Below are positions 15,826-25,618 of a DNA stretch of 64,000 bases, one piece after another. The notes under the pieces are model-generated. The model was given only the letters and a program-made list of their open reading frames with translations, did no database searches and was not told where the DNA came from. How positions within the stretch are numbered: position 1 is the first letter of the stretch; each line of letters opens with the position of its first letter. This stretch comes from Anabaena catenula FACHB-362. Its GTDB lineage: Bacteria > Cyanobacteriota > Cyanobacteriia > Cyanobacteriales > Nostocaceae. The translations under genes were made by a program, and so were the position numbers. The DNA lies in the NCBI RefSeq assembly GCF_014698735.1, contig NZ_JACJTQ010000016.1, positions 1 through 64,000 on the forward strand, in the 5' to 3' direction.

Positions 15826-18306
15826 GTGACCCAGGAATTTCACATTTCCGTAACTCCAGTAGGGCAAAATGACTACTTGGTGCGGACGGAACAAGTCGCG
15901 CCTGGGGTGCCATTGGCAGAAGAACTGGTGACTTGGCCGGTCGCTGAGTGGTTAGCGGCAGCAGGACATTTGATGAATGACCCATTACAGCTAGTGTTAC
16001 AGGGTGATGTCATTGCTAGGAACTCTGTGAACTTGGTGGCGCTGGGTCAGCAATTGTATAATGCACTATTTCAAGGAACTCTTAGAGATAGTTGGATTAC
16101 TGCCCAAGGAATTGCCCAGAATCAGCAACAGGTACTGCGTTTGCGTTTGGGACTCAAAGATACTAGGTTAGCGCGTTTACCTTGGGAAGTGATGCACGCA
16201 GGTGATCGTCCTTTAGCTACTGGGCCTTATATCACTTTTTCGCGTTATCAAAGCGGAATTCACTCCACATCACGACTCCCAACACGCAACCTTCCCACCC
16301 CACAGGAAGAAAGTGGAGTGAAGGTGTTGATGATCATTTCTTCCCCCACTGATCAAGTGCGTCTTGATTTGCTCAAGCAAGAAGCGATTGACCTGCAAGC
16401 AGAACTTCATCGCCAAAGCTCCCGGACTGAAAATGGCAATTATGTCCCAGAAATTGAACTGACTATCCTCGATCAACCAGGAAGAGAAGAGTTAACCCAA
16501 GCCCTAGAACAGGGACGATATCATGTTCTGCACTACTCTGGTCATAGTAACTTGGGGGCGAATGGGGGGGAAATTTATCTAGTCAGTCGCAGAACTGGCT
16601 TAACAGAAACCCTCAGCGGTGATGATTTAGCCGGCTTGCTGGTGAATAATAATATCCAAATGGCAGTGTTTAACTCCTGCTTGGGAGCATACAGAGCTAA
16701 GTCTGATACCTCTGGGGAGACGGGAGAACGCAACCTAACTGAAAGCTTGGTGAAAAGAGGTCTGAGGAGCGTTTTGGCCATGTCAGAACGGATTCCTGAT
16801 GAAGTGGCGCTGACTTTAACACAATTGTTTTACCGCAATTTAAGCCAAGGCTATCCCTTGGATTTGTGTGTGAGTAGGGTGCGTCAGGGCTTAATTTCTG
16901 CCTATGGTTCTCACCAGATGTACTGGGCTTTACCGATGTTGTATCTCCAGCGGGAATTTGAAGGCTTTCTCACCCCGCAAATTGGTTTGTTTGCCAGTTC
17001 TGAGGTACTCAATGAATATCAGTCATCCCTGGGAACATCTGCTAATTCGATGTATTCGGGGGTGACAGATGATCCCCAAATGCCTTTAGCTATGGAGGAT
17101 ATCATGCCCTCTGGTTTAGGACGGGATGCTTCGGAGTTAGATTGGCTAGGGGATGATACGTGGGGGGATCTTTTGGATGAGATTGAGTATGATAACCCCG
17201 GTTATGATGAGGATTCGGCAATTGTTGCTGATTTGTTTCGTCAGATAGGTAATCCCCAAGCCCCAACTGAAGAAACTTCCATAACTGAGGAACTAGAGCC
17301 ACCAATACGGGACAATCATAGCCCTGCCAGCCCGCCTTCACAGGTGAATGAGGATTTAGAGGCATGGCTAGTAGATAAGCCTAGTGAAATTGTGCCAAAT
17401 GCTCCAATTGTGGTAGGAAATCAAGGAAATTCTCAGCTACCACCCACATTACCACCAATGCAGCAACTACGTCGCCGTCAACGTCGGTTGTGGCCAATTT
17501 TGGGCATTGTGGGTGCAAGTGCGATCGCACTGATTATTGGTTTAAATTGGTGGTGGTATCATCGCAGGTCGGTAGTTTCGGAAATTCCACCTATTCCTAC
17601 TCAGACTTTTGTTAAGGGTAAACAAGTACCCATTGACTTAACAAAGTCACCTACGGGAATTGTCACAGCTACGGCTACAGAACAATTGAGTCAAGGGAAT
17701 TTACAACCTGGGCTGGATGCTGTAGATGAACTACTGAATCGTGGCGCTTTAGCTTCAGCAGAAACTGCTTTGGCGCTGATTCCCGCTAAACAAATTGATG
17801 AGCCATCTGTCAACTTTTTACGTGGTCGATTAGCTTGGCAATTTGCTCAAACAACGGATAAAAAATATAGCATTGATGATGCCCGTCGTTACTGGGAAAT
17901 TGCCGTGCGGGATCAGCCAGATTCTGTTTTGTATAATAATGCTTTGGGATTTGCTTATTATGCTGAGGGAAATCTCAATCGGGCTAATGATGCTTGGTTC
18001 AAGGCTTTGAATTTAGCCCTCAAGTCCCAGAATCCAATTTCGACAGCAACACCATCTCCCAATCTAGTTATGCCACAGGAGGCTTTAACTTCCTATGCGG
18101 GGTTAGCCTTAGGTTTGTATAAATCTGCAAATAATCAATCTGCTGCCAAACAAGGGCAATATATTAAAGAAGCCATTAAGCTGCGTCAAACTGTGATTGA
18201 GAACGAACCAGTCAACTTTACGATCGATAAATTGGCTCAGAATTGGCTGTGGACAGAACAAGCTATTACAGATTGGCGATCGCTCCTTCAAGAACAGAGT
18301 CAGTGA
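15826..18306 (+). CDS. hetF: HetF, caspase-like heterocyst differentiation protein
   Basis: HetF is a membrane-associated caspase-fold (CHAT family) protein needed for heterocyst differentiation and for normal HetR level and cell division in Anabaena/Nostoc. The 826-residue product has the CHAT domain at about 60-390, with the histidine region HYSGHSNLG (His240) and the cysteine region NSCLGAY (Cys285) as the predicted dyad. An acidic linker at about 400-540 follows, then one membrane segment at about 553-575 (after a basic RRRQRRL stretch), and a TPR-like region at about 630-800. The start is a GTG at 15826, preceded by AGGAGG and CAGGAG. The NsiR1 array immediately upstream is the same arrangement known from PCC 7120, which supports the call independently. 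Confidence 0.95.
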   Translation: MTQEFHISVTPVGQNDYLVRTEQVAPGVPLAEELVTWPVAEWLAAAGHLMNDPLQLVLQGDVIARNSVNLVALGQQLYNALFQGTLRDSWITAQGIAQNQQQVLRLRLGLKDTRLARLPWEVMHAGDRPLATGPYITFSRYQSGIHSTSRLPTRNLPTPQEESGVKVLMIISSPTDQVRLDLLKQEAIDLQAELHRQSSRTENGNYVPEIELTILDQPGREELTQALEQGRYHVLHYSGHSNLGANGGEIYLVSRRTGLTETLSGDDLAGLLVNNNIQMAVFNSCLGAYRAKSDTSGETGERNLTESLVKRGLRSVLAMSERIPDEVALTLTQLFYRNLSQGYPLDLCVSRVRQGLISAYGSHQMYWALPMLYLQREFEGFLTPQIGLFASSEVLNEYQSSLGTSANSMYSGVTDDPQMPLAMEDIMPSGLGRDASELDWLGDDTWGDLLDEIEYDNPGYDEDSAIVADLFRQIGNPQAPTEETSITEELEPPIRDNHSPASPPSQVNEDLEAWLVDKPSEIVPNAPIVVGNQGNSQLPPTLPPMQQLRRRQRRLWPILGIVGASAIALIIGLNWWWYHRRSVVSEIPPIPTQTFVKGKQVPIDLTKSPTGIVTATATEQLSQGNLQPGLDAVDELLNRGALASAETALALIPAKQIDEPSVNFLRGRLAWQFAQTTDKKYSIDDARRYWEIAVRDQPDSVLYNNALGFAYYAEGNLNRANDAWFKALNLALKSQNPISTATPSPNLVMPQEALTSYAGLALGLYKSANNQSAAKQGQYIKEAIKLRQTVIENEPVNFTIDKLAQNWLWTEQAITDWRSLLQEQSQ

Positions 18307-18422
18307 GTCTAGACACCTGAGCAGTGGTGAAATAAAATACATCAAACTCAAGTTAAACAAGTAGCTCTATAGTTACAGCTTTAGACAACTAATCTGGTTA
18401 GATATATAAACGACGTTCTTAA

Positions 18423-18779
<357 letters not shown>

Positions 18780-18940
18780 GTGTTGAATCTCTAGAGAATC
18801 GGCGTTGTTGAATTAGGGGATGAGGTATCGTCAAGATTTTTCTTCATCTCTAACATCAGCAGCGCCTTTTGTGGTTTGATTGTGTTAAACTGAAAAAGTT
18901 ATGGATTACGTAACGCATAACATCTACCATTGTTTAAGAT

Positions 18941-19240
18941 ATGTCTCCGTCAGAAAAATATCCAAAATATCGAGATAAAAGGACGGAGGAATTCGCTTTA
19001 GGTGAGAGGGTAAAAGAGTTTCAAGCTTTTGCTAGACAAGCATACAAAAGACTTGAGATATTAGAAGCAGCTACTAGCAAAAAGGATCTAATGTTACTAC
19101 CAAGTAATCATTTTGAGTCTTTAGAAGGTGATAGAAACGGTCAATACAGCATCCGCATTAATGAAAAATGGCGAATTTGTTTTAATTGGCCAGATGATGA
19201 ACCAAAACCTTTCAACATAGAAATTACAGATTATCACTAA
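18941..19240 (+). CDS. higB: HigB/RelE-family toxin
   Basis: The 99-residue product fits the HigB/RelE-like mRNA interferase family: a helical N-terminal half, then LLPSNHFESLEGDRNGQYSI and the typical WRICFNW core strand near residue 85. Such toxins cleave mRNA on the ribosome. The HigA-type gene follows 11 bases downstream, in the toxin-first order of higBA loci. The N-terminus is longer than some HigB proteins. Confidence 0.88.
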   Translation: MSPSEKYPKYRDKRTEEFALGERVKEFQAFARQAYKRLEILEAATSKKDLMLLPSNHFESLEGDRNGQYSIRINEKWRICFNWPDDEPKPFNIEITDYH

Positions 19241-19251
19241 AGGAAAATAAT

Positions 19252-19563
19252 ATGGCGCGTCCACCTATTCATCCTGGAGAAATTCTAGCTGATGAACTGC
19301 ATGAATTAGGAATAAGTGCAAGTGAATTAGCTCGTTTGCTTCATGTCCCAAAAAATCGAATTACTGAAATAATTAATGGTAAAAGATCAATTACTGCTGA
19401 TACTGCATTACGGCTAGGACAATGGTTTGGTACTAGTGCTGAATTTTGGATGAATTTGCAGAAAAATTATGAACTCAGACTGGCTGAACAAAAGATTGGT
19501 AAAGAAATTAAAGCAACCGTTTCTCCTCGTTTATCAACTACGAATATGCAAGTTGTAGCGTAA
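19252..19563 (+). CDS. higA: HigA-family antitoxin (XRE helix-turn-helix)
   Basis: The 103-residue product begins ARPPIHPGEILADELHELGI, the standard HigA opening, and has a helix-turn-helix at about residues 22-50 (ASELARLLHVPKNRITEIIN). It would bind and neutralise the toxin encoded just upstream and repress their shared promoter. An AAAGGAA RBS precedes the ATG. Confidence 0.93.
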   Translation: MARPPIHPGEILADELHELGISASELARLLHVPKNRITEIINGKRSITADTALRLGQWFGTSAEFWMNLQKNYELRLAEQKIGKEIKATVSPRLSTTNMQVVA

Positions 19564-19662
19564 AATTAGTTTTATTATTCTTCCTCTTCCCTTCGCTTCC
19601 TTCGCTCCTTCGTGGTTCGTTAAAATCATTCCCTCAAAAAAACGAATAACCCCAAAAACCCC

Positions 19663-20241
19663 TCACCCCCACACCTTCACCAACTGCGGAACTAAACTTT
19701 TCAAAGCATTACCACGATGACTAATTGACTTTTTCAATTCTGGGGACATTTCGGCAAAAGTCAATTGCTTTTCTGGGACATAAAAAATAGGATCATAACC
19801 AAAACCACCCTCACCACGGGTTGAATAAAGAATTTCACCGCGACAAATACCTTCAGATTGCAGAACTATTTCCCCCGCAGGATTTGCAACTGCTACTGCA
19901 CAGACAAATTGGGCTTGACGATTTTCTGTATTTCCTAATTCTCCTAATAACCTAGAAATGCGTTCTGCATCGGTATTGCCATAACGAGCCGAGTATACAC
20001 CCGGTGAACCATTGAGGGCATCTACCTTTAAACCAGAATCATCTGCGATCGCCCAATTTCCGGTAGCTATAGCAACCTCAGAGGCTTTGAGACAAGCATT
20101 TGCTGCAAAAGTATCCCCTGTTTCTTCAACGTCCAAATCTTCGGGTTTGAGAGTTAATTCCCAACCCGAATCAGCTAAATAAGCTTGCATTTCTTTTAAC
20201 TTACCGGGATTTCCTGTAGCTACTACGAGTAATTTTTTCAT
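19663..20241 (-). CDS. rdgB: Non-canonical purine NTP pyrophosphatase (RdgB/HAM1)
   Basis: This enzyme hydrolyses ITP, XTP and dITP to monophosphates and keeps damaged purines out of nucleic acids. The 192-residue product has the family motifs ATGNPGKLKEM at the start, ADDSGLKVDALNG-PGVYSARY around 65-85, GFGYDPIFYVP near 150, and the C-terminal SHRGNALK. The gene has a clean ATG. It is followed on the same strand by phosphoglucomutase and purN orthologues with gaps of about 70-90 bases, so no tight operon is implied. Confidence 0.95.
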   Translation of the reverse strand: MKKLLVVATGNPGKLKEMQAYLADSGWELTLKPEDLDVEETGDTFAANACLKASEVAIATGNWAIADDSGLKVDALNGSPGVYSARYGNTDAERISRLLGELGNTENRQAQFVCAVAVANPAGEIVLQSEGICRGEILYSTRGEGGFGYDPIFYVPEKQLTFAEMSPELKKSISHRGNALKSLVPQLVKVWG

Positions 20242-20333
20242 TAGTCATTAGTTATTAGTTATTAGTCATTAGTCATTAGTCATTAGTAAGGGGTAATTGT
20301 TTGTTGATTCCATTACCCATTACCCATTACCTG

Positions 20334-21776
20334 TTAATTAGATTCAGCCCAAGTTTTCGCCCAAGCGAGGGTTTGATGGACTTGTTCTAATGTGGGTGCT
20401 TCGCAATAAAGACGTAAAACTGGTTCAGTTCCACTAAAGCGAATCATTAACCAACTTTGATCAGCGAGGCGGAATTTATAACCGTCAATTGTTTTGCAAT
20501 CAATCACTGCTTTACCAGCAATTTCTGTTAAAGGTTGGCTTTGCAATTGTTGCAATAACCGTCCTCGCACTTCCATATTGGCTAAGGGTAAATCTATGCG
20601 ATCATAGGTTGAACTGAAATTAGTTTGTTGTTGTAAGAGGCGATAATATTCACCTAAATCCAAACCGGATTCTACAACAGCCTCTAACACATACAATGCT
20701 GATAGGAGGGCATCTCGTTCAGGAATATGGCTACCGTAGCCGATCCCACCAGACTCTTCACCACCTAGTAATACCTCTGTAGCTAACATTCTGTCAGCAA
20801 TGTATTTATAACCAACTGCGGTTTCAAATACAGACAAGTTTAGTGATGCAGCTACAAGGGGAATTAAGTCAGAACCGCTAACTGTTTTGACAATTTCGCC
20901 GGTAAAGTTACGCCTGCGGGTGAGGTGGTCAATTAATATGGGGATTAATATTTGGGAACTGAGGAAATTAGCGTCTTTGTCTACTGCTGCAATGCGATCG
21001 CAATCCCCATCAAATACCAACCCCACGGTTAAACCTGATTTATGGGTTTCCCCATGATTTTTAATCACTGTCAATAACCGAGAAAGGTATTTAGGTAAAG
21101 GTTCGGGCGCACCACCTTCAAATAGGGGATCACGGTTGCTGTTGATTTCTTTTACTTGTTCACCTAATAGTCTTGCTAGCCCCCCAGCCGCTGCGCCGTG
21201 CATGACATCAACAAATAATGTTAATTTGTCAGATTTTATTGCTTGCCTAATTTTGTCAATATCAACTTTACCTTCTAATGCTCGACAATAACTTGGCCAG
21301 GGATCAAACTTCTCTTCCTTCCCTGGGGTAGCTGCAAGTGGAACATCCACAGTTAACAGCCCTTCTATTTCCTTGGTAACTTCCGGTGGTACGGAACCGC
21401 CAAAAGCACTTTTAACTTTTAGTCCTAAATATGTACCAGGATTATGACTGGCTGTAATCACTAGCGCCCCTAAAGCATTGAGTTCTTTAGCAGCCCAACT
21501 AAATGCTGGAGTTGGGGCATAAGTTTCGCTAAATAGTACATCAAAGCCAGCAGCCGTGACAGAATCAACAACCACACGGGCGAATTCTTCAGCCATAAAG
21601 CGGCGATCGTAACCGACAATGATTGTACGACTACCCACGGTAGAAAAATAAGTGTTATGTAACACTTTGGCGGCAACAGTTGCTACTAAGGCTAGGCGTT
21701 CAAAGGTAAATTCTTCGCCAATTACGCCTCGCCAGCCATCTGTACCAAACTTGATTGGATTAGTTAAAACTGGCAT
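20334..21776 (-). CDS. Phosphoglucomutase/phosphomannomutase family protein
   Basis: The 480-residue product is an alpha-D-phosphohexomutase. It has the phosphoserine loop TASHNPGTYLG (Ser near 110), the metal-binding loop VFDGDCDRIA near 257, the sugar-binding loop GGEESGGIG near 340 and the C-terminal phosphate-binding loop RFSGTEPVLRLY near 448. Members interconvert hexose 1- and 6-phosphates. Substrate choice (glucose, mannose or glucosamine) cannot be read safely from the sequence. Length is near the family norm. Confidence 0.92.
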   Translation of the reverse strand: MPVLTNPIKFGTDGWRGVIGEEFTFERLALVATVAAKVLHNTYFSTVGSRTIIVGYDRRFMAEEFARVVVDSVTAAGFDVLFSETYAPTPAFSWAAKELNALGALVITASHNPGTYLGLKVKSAFGGSVPPEVTKEIEGLLTVDVPLAATPGKEEKFDPWPSYCRALEGKVDIDKIRQAIKSDKLTLFVDVMHGAAAGGLARLLGEQVKEINSNRDPLFEGGAPEPLPKYLSRLLTVIKNHGETHKSGLTVGLVFDGDCDRIAAVDKDANFLSSQILIPILIDHLTRRRNFTGEIVKTVSGSDLIPLVAASLNLSVFETAVGYKYIADRMLATEVLLGGEESGGIGYGSHIPERDALLSALYVLEAVVESGLDLGEYYRLLQQQTNFSSTYDRIDLPLANMEVRGRLLQQLQSQPLTEIAGKAVIDCKTIDGYKFRLADQSWLMIRFSGTEPVLRLYCEAPTLEQVHQTLAWAKTWAESN

Positions 21777-21845
21777 GGAGATATCCTAAATTTCTAACTG
21801 AGGATTTTAGCATTTATACAAGGTATTACGTAATTAGGATGTTAA

Positions 21846-22496
21846 TTACAAATGAGTTTGAGCGGCTAGAGCTATCGCTAATGGTAAAATTCGATGTTCC
21901 TGAACTTGAATTCTAGCGTGAAGTGTTTCTGCTGTATCATCTGGGAGTACAGGTACTGCTGCTTGCATCAAAATTGGGCCACTGTCCATTTCTAAACACA
22001 GGAGATGCACAGTACAACCAGTAATTTTTACCCTAGCTTCTAAAGCTTGTTCTACAGCCCGAACCCCCTTAAAACTAGGTAATAAGCTGGGATGAATATT
22101 GATAATTTTGTTAGGAAAAGCATCAATTAATACTTCTGTCACCAGACGCATCCAGCCTGCCATAATTACCAAATCTACATCATACTGCCGCAATGTCTGC
22201 ACAATTTTCCTGTCCAAGTCTTTGCGGTTTTTGTAGTCCCGGTGATTTAAAAGTACAGATTCCACACCTAGATTTGCTGCCCTTGCTGCTGCCTTAGCGT
22301 CGGGATTATTGTAAATTAAAACTGGAATTTGGGCGTTTAATTTTCCTTCCTCGATAGCTTGGGCAACTATTTCAAAATTGCTGCCATTTCCAGAAGCCAT
22401 AATTCCCAGTTTCAAGGGAATGCCTAGTTGTATTTGTTGGCTAGAAATATCAGGAGAAATCAGACTAGCAGCATCAATGGGAGAATCTTGACTCAT
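21846..22496 (-). CDS. purN: Phosphoribosylglycinamide formyltransferase
   Basis: PurN transfers a formyl group from 10-formyl-THF to GAR in purine synthesis. The 216-residue product has the phosphate loop ASGNGSNFE near residue 35, the catalytic segment NIHPSLLPSFKG (Asn/His) near 138 and the conserved HLLCLEMDSGPIL region near 165, all in the standard order. About 25 extra N-terminal residues precede the core, as is common in cyanobacteria. The start ATG is 49 bases from the divergent ABC permease gene, so the two promoters share a short region. Confidence 0.95.
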   Translation of the reverse strand: MSQDSPIDAASLISPDISSQQIQLGIPLKLGIMASGNGSNFEIVAQAIEEGKLNAQIPVLIYNNPDAKAAARAANLGVESVLLNHRDYKNRKDLDRKIVQTLRQYDVDLVIMAGWMRLVTEVLIDAFPNKIINIHPSLLPSFKGVRAVEQALEARVKITGCTVHLLCLEMDSGPILMQAAVPVLPDDTAETLHARIQVQEHRILPLAIALAAQTHL

Positions 22497-22545
22497 AAAA
22501 TGTAGATAAAATCACATAGATAAACATTTAATCACCAATATTGCC

Positions 22546-23433
22546 ATGAAAACATTCCGTTCTTCCCGTTTGCAACTACTAGATAATGATACAGTTGCTG
22601 CTTGGGTTTTTCTAACACCCGCACTGATTTTGTTAGGAGTGTTTATAATTTGGCCAATTGCTTATTTGTTTTATCTGAGTTTTACTGCGGGTATTTTCAC
22701 CTCTAACGGCATTCATTGGGTTGGCTTCAAAAACTATTGGCGTTTGTTACTAAACTCTGACTTTTGGCAAGTTATTTTTAACACAGTTTATTTTACTCTT
22801 GGTAGCCTTGTTCCCAGTTTGGTAATTCCATTGGGACTAGCAGTGTTATTAAATCGCTCATTCGCTTGGCTCTCAATTTTGCGAAGTGCTTATTTTCTAC
22901 CTTCAATTACCTCTCTTGTAGCGGCTGGTTTGGGATTTCGCTGGTTGTTTCAAAATACGGGGCCTGTAAATGAGCTTTTAAAGATATTTGATATTCCCGA
23001 AATATCTTGGTTAGGAGATACTTTTTGGGCAATGCCAGTCATCATTTTATTTAGTATTTGGAAACAAATAGGTTTCAATATGGTGGTTTTTTTGGCTGGG
23101 TTGCAAGCAATTCCTGTTAGTCGTTATGAAGCAGCAGAATTAGATGGAGCTAATGCTTGGCAACAATTTTGGCATATTACTTTACCCGGACTACGACCGA
23201 CTTTAATCTTTGCTACTGTTACGACTGCTATTTTTACATTGCGAAGTTTTGAGCCTGTTTATGTGATTACGGGTGGTGGCCCTTTAAATTCTACTAATTT
23301 GCTGGTTTATTACACTTACCAAGAAGCTTTTGGTCAATTTGATTTTGGTTATGCCGCAGCTGTAGCCACGGTGTTGTTAATTGTTACTTTGTTACTAGTT
23401 TACTTGCAGTTAAGAACTTGGAGAGATGAGTAA
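22546..23433 (+). CDS. Sugar ABC transporter permease (UgpA/MalF type)
   Basis: The 295-residue product has six membrane segments and the EAA loop YEAAELDGANAWQQFWHITLPGL near residue 195, the contact site for the ATPase. It belongs to the carbohydrate-uptake (CUT1) permeases. The usual partners (second permease, binding protein, ATPase) are not next to it, so they must be encoded elsewhere. The substrate cannot be deduced. The gene is divergent from purN. Confidence 0.9.
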   Translation: MKTFRSSRLQLLDNDTVAAWVFLTPALILLGVFIIWPIAYLFYLSFTAGIFTSNGIHWVGFKNYWRLLLNSDFWQVIFNTVYFTLGSLVPSLVIPLGLAVLLNRSFAWLSILRSAYFLPSITSLVAAGLGFRWLFQNTGPVNELLKIFDIPEISWLGDTFWAMPVIILFSIWKQIGFNMVVFLAGLQAIPVSRYEAAELDGANAWQQFWHITLPGLRPTLIFATVTTAIFTLRSFEPVYVITGGGPLNSTNLLVYYTYQEAFGQFDFGYAAAVATVLLIVTLLLVYLQLRTWRDE

Positions 23434-23473
23434 TATTGTCTTCGCCGAAAGACTTATAATTGGGGCTGACGCG

Positions 23474-23622
23474 GGGATGGGGAGATGCGGGGAAACGGAG
23501 ACGCGGGGATGGGGAGATGGGGAGACGCGGAGATGGGGAGATGGGGAGGAATTACGAATTACGAATTACGAATTACGAATTACGAATTACGAATTACGGA
23601 TTACGAATTACGGATTACGAAT
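23474..23622. repeat. GGGGAGATG-type and ACGAATT-type tandem repeats
   Basis: A run of G-rich units (GGGGAGA(T/C)G(C)GG) at 23474-23550 is followed directly by about ten copies of the 7-mer ACGAATT at 23551-23622. The run ends at the 3' end of fraE. A C-rich mirror of the first block occurs at 24466-24545. Together the two blocks bracket fraE. Confidence 0.85.
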
Positions 23623-23625
23623 TAG

Positions 23626-24411
23626 TTAAAACTCTCGTCGTAAGAAGATTAAGATGGCAATTGCTAATAGCATAAAACTGTACATCAAGCCATAGCCTGC
23701 ATTACCAATTAATGTCATTGTGTCAGGTATTGCTTGCAATCCATAGACAGCATCATTTTTCAAATCTAAACGAGATAAATCTGGGAGTATAAGATATAAA
23801 CCTTGTGTGAAGCGTTCTACACCAGGGTTTTGACTCAGACGACCAAGTGCGACCAAATCTTGGGTAATATTGCCCATTAAATAGACAGCAAATGTTAAAG
23901 CTGTGGCTATGAGAGAACTGGTAAAAACTCCTAATGTGATAGCTACTGCGGTAATTAAGGTTAACTGCAAAAACAAGAAAAATGCAGCAATCAGAATACT
24001 GGAAATTGGATAAGACATTTTACCAAATTGTAAAAATCCCAGATAAATAGCTGTCATAGCGGCAACTATTACAGCTAGAACTGCGGATAAACCTAAGTAT
24101 TTACTAGTGATAAATTCACTACGACTTATGGGTTTGGCAATTAACATTAAAATAGTGCGCTTTTCAATTTCTTTATTAACTAGTCCTGTACCTATAAAAA
24201 CAACAACAATTAAACCGATTACGTTCATTGTTGCTAAACCAAAGTCTAAAAATATTTTGTCTTTGGTTGCGGCTGCAAATTCAAAAATTGCCCGATTAGC
24301 GACAGCGAGGATGAGTGCATAAAAACCAATGATGTACAGGATGCGATCGCGTATCACTTCCTGAAACACATTTTTTGACATCACAAAGGTTCTAGTTATA
24401 TTCATGGTCAT
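23626..24411 (-). CDS. fraE: FraE, ABC-2 type permease for filament integrity
   Basis: FraE is the third gene of fraC-fraD-fraE, required for filament integrity and heterocyst function in Anabaena. The 261-residue product is an ABC-2 type permease with six predicted membrane segments; the N-terminal cytoplasmic region (TFVMSKNVFQEVIRDRILY) and the GTGLVNKEIEKRTI segment are typical. The gene order and orientation (fraC, fraD, fraE on one strand) is what identifies it. It is separated from fraD by about 140 bases of repeat DNA, which is long for this operon. The ATPase partner is not in the window. Confidence 0.88.
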   Translation of the reverse strand: MTMNITRTFVMSKNVFQEVIRDRILYIIGFYALILAVANRAIFEFAAATKDKIFLDFGLATMNVIGLIVVVFIGTGLVNKEIEKRTILMLIAKPISRSEFITSKYLGLSAVLAVIVAAMTAIYLGFLQFGKMSYPISSILIAAFFLFLQLTLITAVAITLGVFTSSLIATALTFAVYLMGNITQDLVALGRLSQNPGVERFTQGLYLILPDLSRLDLKNDAVYGLQAIPDTMTLIGNAGYGLMYSFMLLAIAILIFLRREF

Positions 24412-24545
24412 TGGTCATTGGTCATTGGTCATTGGTCATTGGTCATTAAGTTATTCTTCATTTTCTCCGTGTCCCCGTGTCCCCGTGTCCCCCCATCACC
24501 GCGTCTCCCCATCACCGCGTCTCCCCATCTCCCCATCACCGCGTC
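24405..24545. repeat. Tandem repeats between fraE and fraD
   Basis: The run (GGTCATT)n at 24405-24444 is followed by C-rich repeats (CCGTGTCCC, ACCGCGTCTCCCC) at 24466-24545. The C-rich block is the inverted counterpart of 23474-23550. It fills the gap between two genes of one operon. Confidence 0.85.
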
Positions 24546-24552
24546 TATCTTC

Positions 24553-25563
24553 CTACTGCTGTGGTGGTGGTGCGCCGAGGAAAAATTTGCTGGTGCGATC
24601 GCATTCAATTCCTGCAACTGCGTTTTTATTCTCTGGTTGCTTGACGGCTGCAATTGGTTGGATACGACAGGATTTTTGGAGATAAAAACCCCGTGCATTT
24701 GCACTAGGCCCTGTCCAAATACTGAGGATATCTAATCTATATCCCGAATCGACATTGACTACACGGGGTTCAACCCGCCATAGTTCTTGTTCTTCATATT
24801 TTACCAGGTTTTTGTCGATCATTCTTTTACCCAAGTTTCCTACTTGCTGGTTTGCTTCTAATAGCCATCTCTCTACTTCTGACCAAGGTCGCGTCACTAT
24901 TTGTTCTTCTATTAAAGGCTGAATTTTATTCAAAATCATAGCTCCATTCTGGGGCGTTTTGGCTTTTGGCTCTAGTTTAATTACAAAGGTGCTACGTTGA
25001 AAATTATCTACTAGTAAAGTGGGATATTCTTTTAACCATTTATCTATGACAAAGTAAAACTGAAGCCAACAACTTATTAGCATTGACCAAGCAATCAAAA
25101 TGATTATTTTTTGGCGGTCTTGCTGTTTAGGAAGGGTAGCTTTTGATTTTGTACCTGTGCCTACAAAAAATTCTGGTATTGCGGTAATGATTGCAGAAAT
25201 TGTTGGCCAAAAAACGATGGTTTTAGGAGTAACTAAATTCAGATCTTGTCTAAAAGCAAATACACTGACTAAGAATCCAGTTATCAATGCTCCCACTGGC
25301 ATAAAAGTTCCGGGAACTCTTAAGGGGTCGTCGGTGGTATACCAGGCTGTACCTGCCATTAAGAAGACCCAACCTGAAAATGCAATGAGATCTCTTATAT
25401 AGCCTAGAGAAAAATATGACATTACCCAAGAAAAAACACTTAAATAGATTAGTGTTTGCCAAGAAAAAGCCTTGGGAGGCATTAAAAGTTTTTGAATTCC
25501 TAAGAATAAGTCTTGAACAAATTTAAAGAGAATAATTACTTCTTTAAACAATGATGAATTCAT
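24553..25563 (-). CDS. fraD: FraD, septal-junction protein
   Basis: FraD is a septum-localised membrane protein needed for septal junctions (nanopores) and for molecule exchange between cells in Anabaena filaments. The 336-residue product has about five membrane segments in the N-terminal half (roughly 38-57, 62-78, 93-112, 120-140, 160-178). A soluble C-terminal domain of about 150 residues follows and presumably faces the periplasm. Identification rests on this architecture and the fraCDE neighbourhood. The extreme C-terminus borders the repeat block and may be slightly altered by it (ends GAPPPQQ). Confidence 0.88.
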   Translation of the reverse strand: MNSSLFKEVIILFKFVQDLFLGIQKLLMPPKAFSWQTLIYLSVFSWVMSYFSLGYIRDLIAFSGWVFLMAGTAWYTTDDPLRVPGTFMPVGALITGFLVSVFAFRQDLNLVTPKTIVFWPTISAIITAIPEFFVGTGTKSKATLPKQQDRQKIIILIAWSMLISCWLQFYFVIDKWLKEYPTLLVDNFQRSTFVIKLEPKAKTPQNGAMILNKIQPLIEEQIVTRPWSEVERWLLEANQQVGNLGKRMIDKNLVKYEEQELWRVEPRVVNVDSGYRLDILSIWTGPSANARGFYLQKSCRIQPIAAVKQPENKNAVAGIECDRTSKFFLGAPPPQQ

Positions 25564-25618
25564 GTTTTACCTCTAATTTCTAAATCTAAAATTTTTAATG
25601 TTTTTTGTAACTTTTTAA

